From Chitinophagales bacterium (GTDB lineage: Bacteria > Bacteroidota > Bacteroidia > Chitinophagales > UBA2359), in NCBI GenBank assembly GCA_020629335.1, contig JAHDDN010000324.1, forward strand, positions 1 to 6,260: a stretch of 6,260 nt of DNA. The letters are read 5' to 3'. The notes under the pieces were generated by a model. The model did no database searches. It saw only the letters and a program-made list of their open reading frames with translations, and was not told the DNA's origin. Shown piece after piece: positions 6,190 through 6,260 of the stretch; the stretch's first letter is position 1; each line of letters starts with the position of its first letter. The position numbers and the translations under genes are program-made.

Positions 6190-6260
6190 TTTGGCGAAAA
6201 AGTATTAAAAAATATCGAAGTATAAGGTGGTGTGTTTTTGTGAACTTTTATCGGTTCTAA

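Noticed and set aside
6190..6260. Terminator or further gene start after the beta-barrel gene
   Set aside because: No stable hairpin with a T-run and no frame with protein-like content could be seen in the last 71 bases.

Overview
The window looks like a piece of a Bacteroidota chromosome, perhaps a Saprospiria-type marine or environmental member. The lineage is inferred from low GC, starts without a good Shine-Dalgarno but with A-rich leaders, -7 elements of the Bacteroidota type (TAnnTTTG), and the style of the secreted proteins. No rRNA or phylogenetic marker is present, so the placement is tentative. There is no tRNA, insertion sequence, phage gene or CRISPR array.

Layout, left to right. 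(1) Positions 1-297: a short leftward gene for a 55-residue, two-helix membrane protein, followed by its own strong intrinsic terminator. (2) Positions 298-745: a 448-base AT-rich gap without a convincing gene, but with several inverted repeats, a consensus-like rightward promoter, an AT-rich hairpin plus T-tract, and a palindrome just before a -7 element. (3) Positions 746-1741: a membrane di-iron hydroxylase/desaturase of the sterol desaturase / fatty acid hydroxylase superfamily, read rightward. (4) Positions 1753-5298: a very large leftward gene, convergent with the hydroxylase and only 11 bases from it. It encodes an 1181-residue secreted protein with an N-terminal TraB/GumN (Tiki-like) domain, three tandem copies of a roughly 155-residue domain and a long helical C-terminal part. 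(5) Positions 5299-5592: a divergent intergenic region with a candidate promoter for the large gene and two copies, 85 bases apart, of a GC-rich repeat. (6) Positions 5593-6189: a rightward gene for a 198-residue secreted protein, probably a small outer-membrane beta-barrel. Positions 6190-6260 show nothing I can name.

The genes do not form an operon: orientations alternate (-, +, -, +), so each has its own promoter. All four products are predicted to be membrane or exported proteins, but the sequence gives no evidence that they share a pathway. The most unusual items are the architecture of the TraB/GumN protein, the GC-rich dispersed-type repeat pair, and the crowded noncoding region before the hydroxylase.
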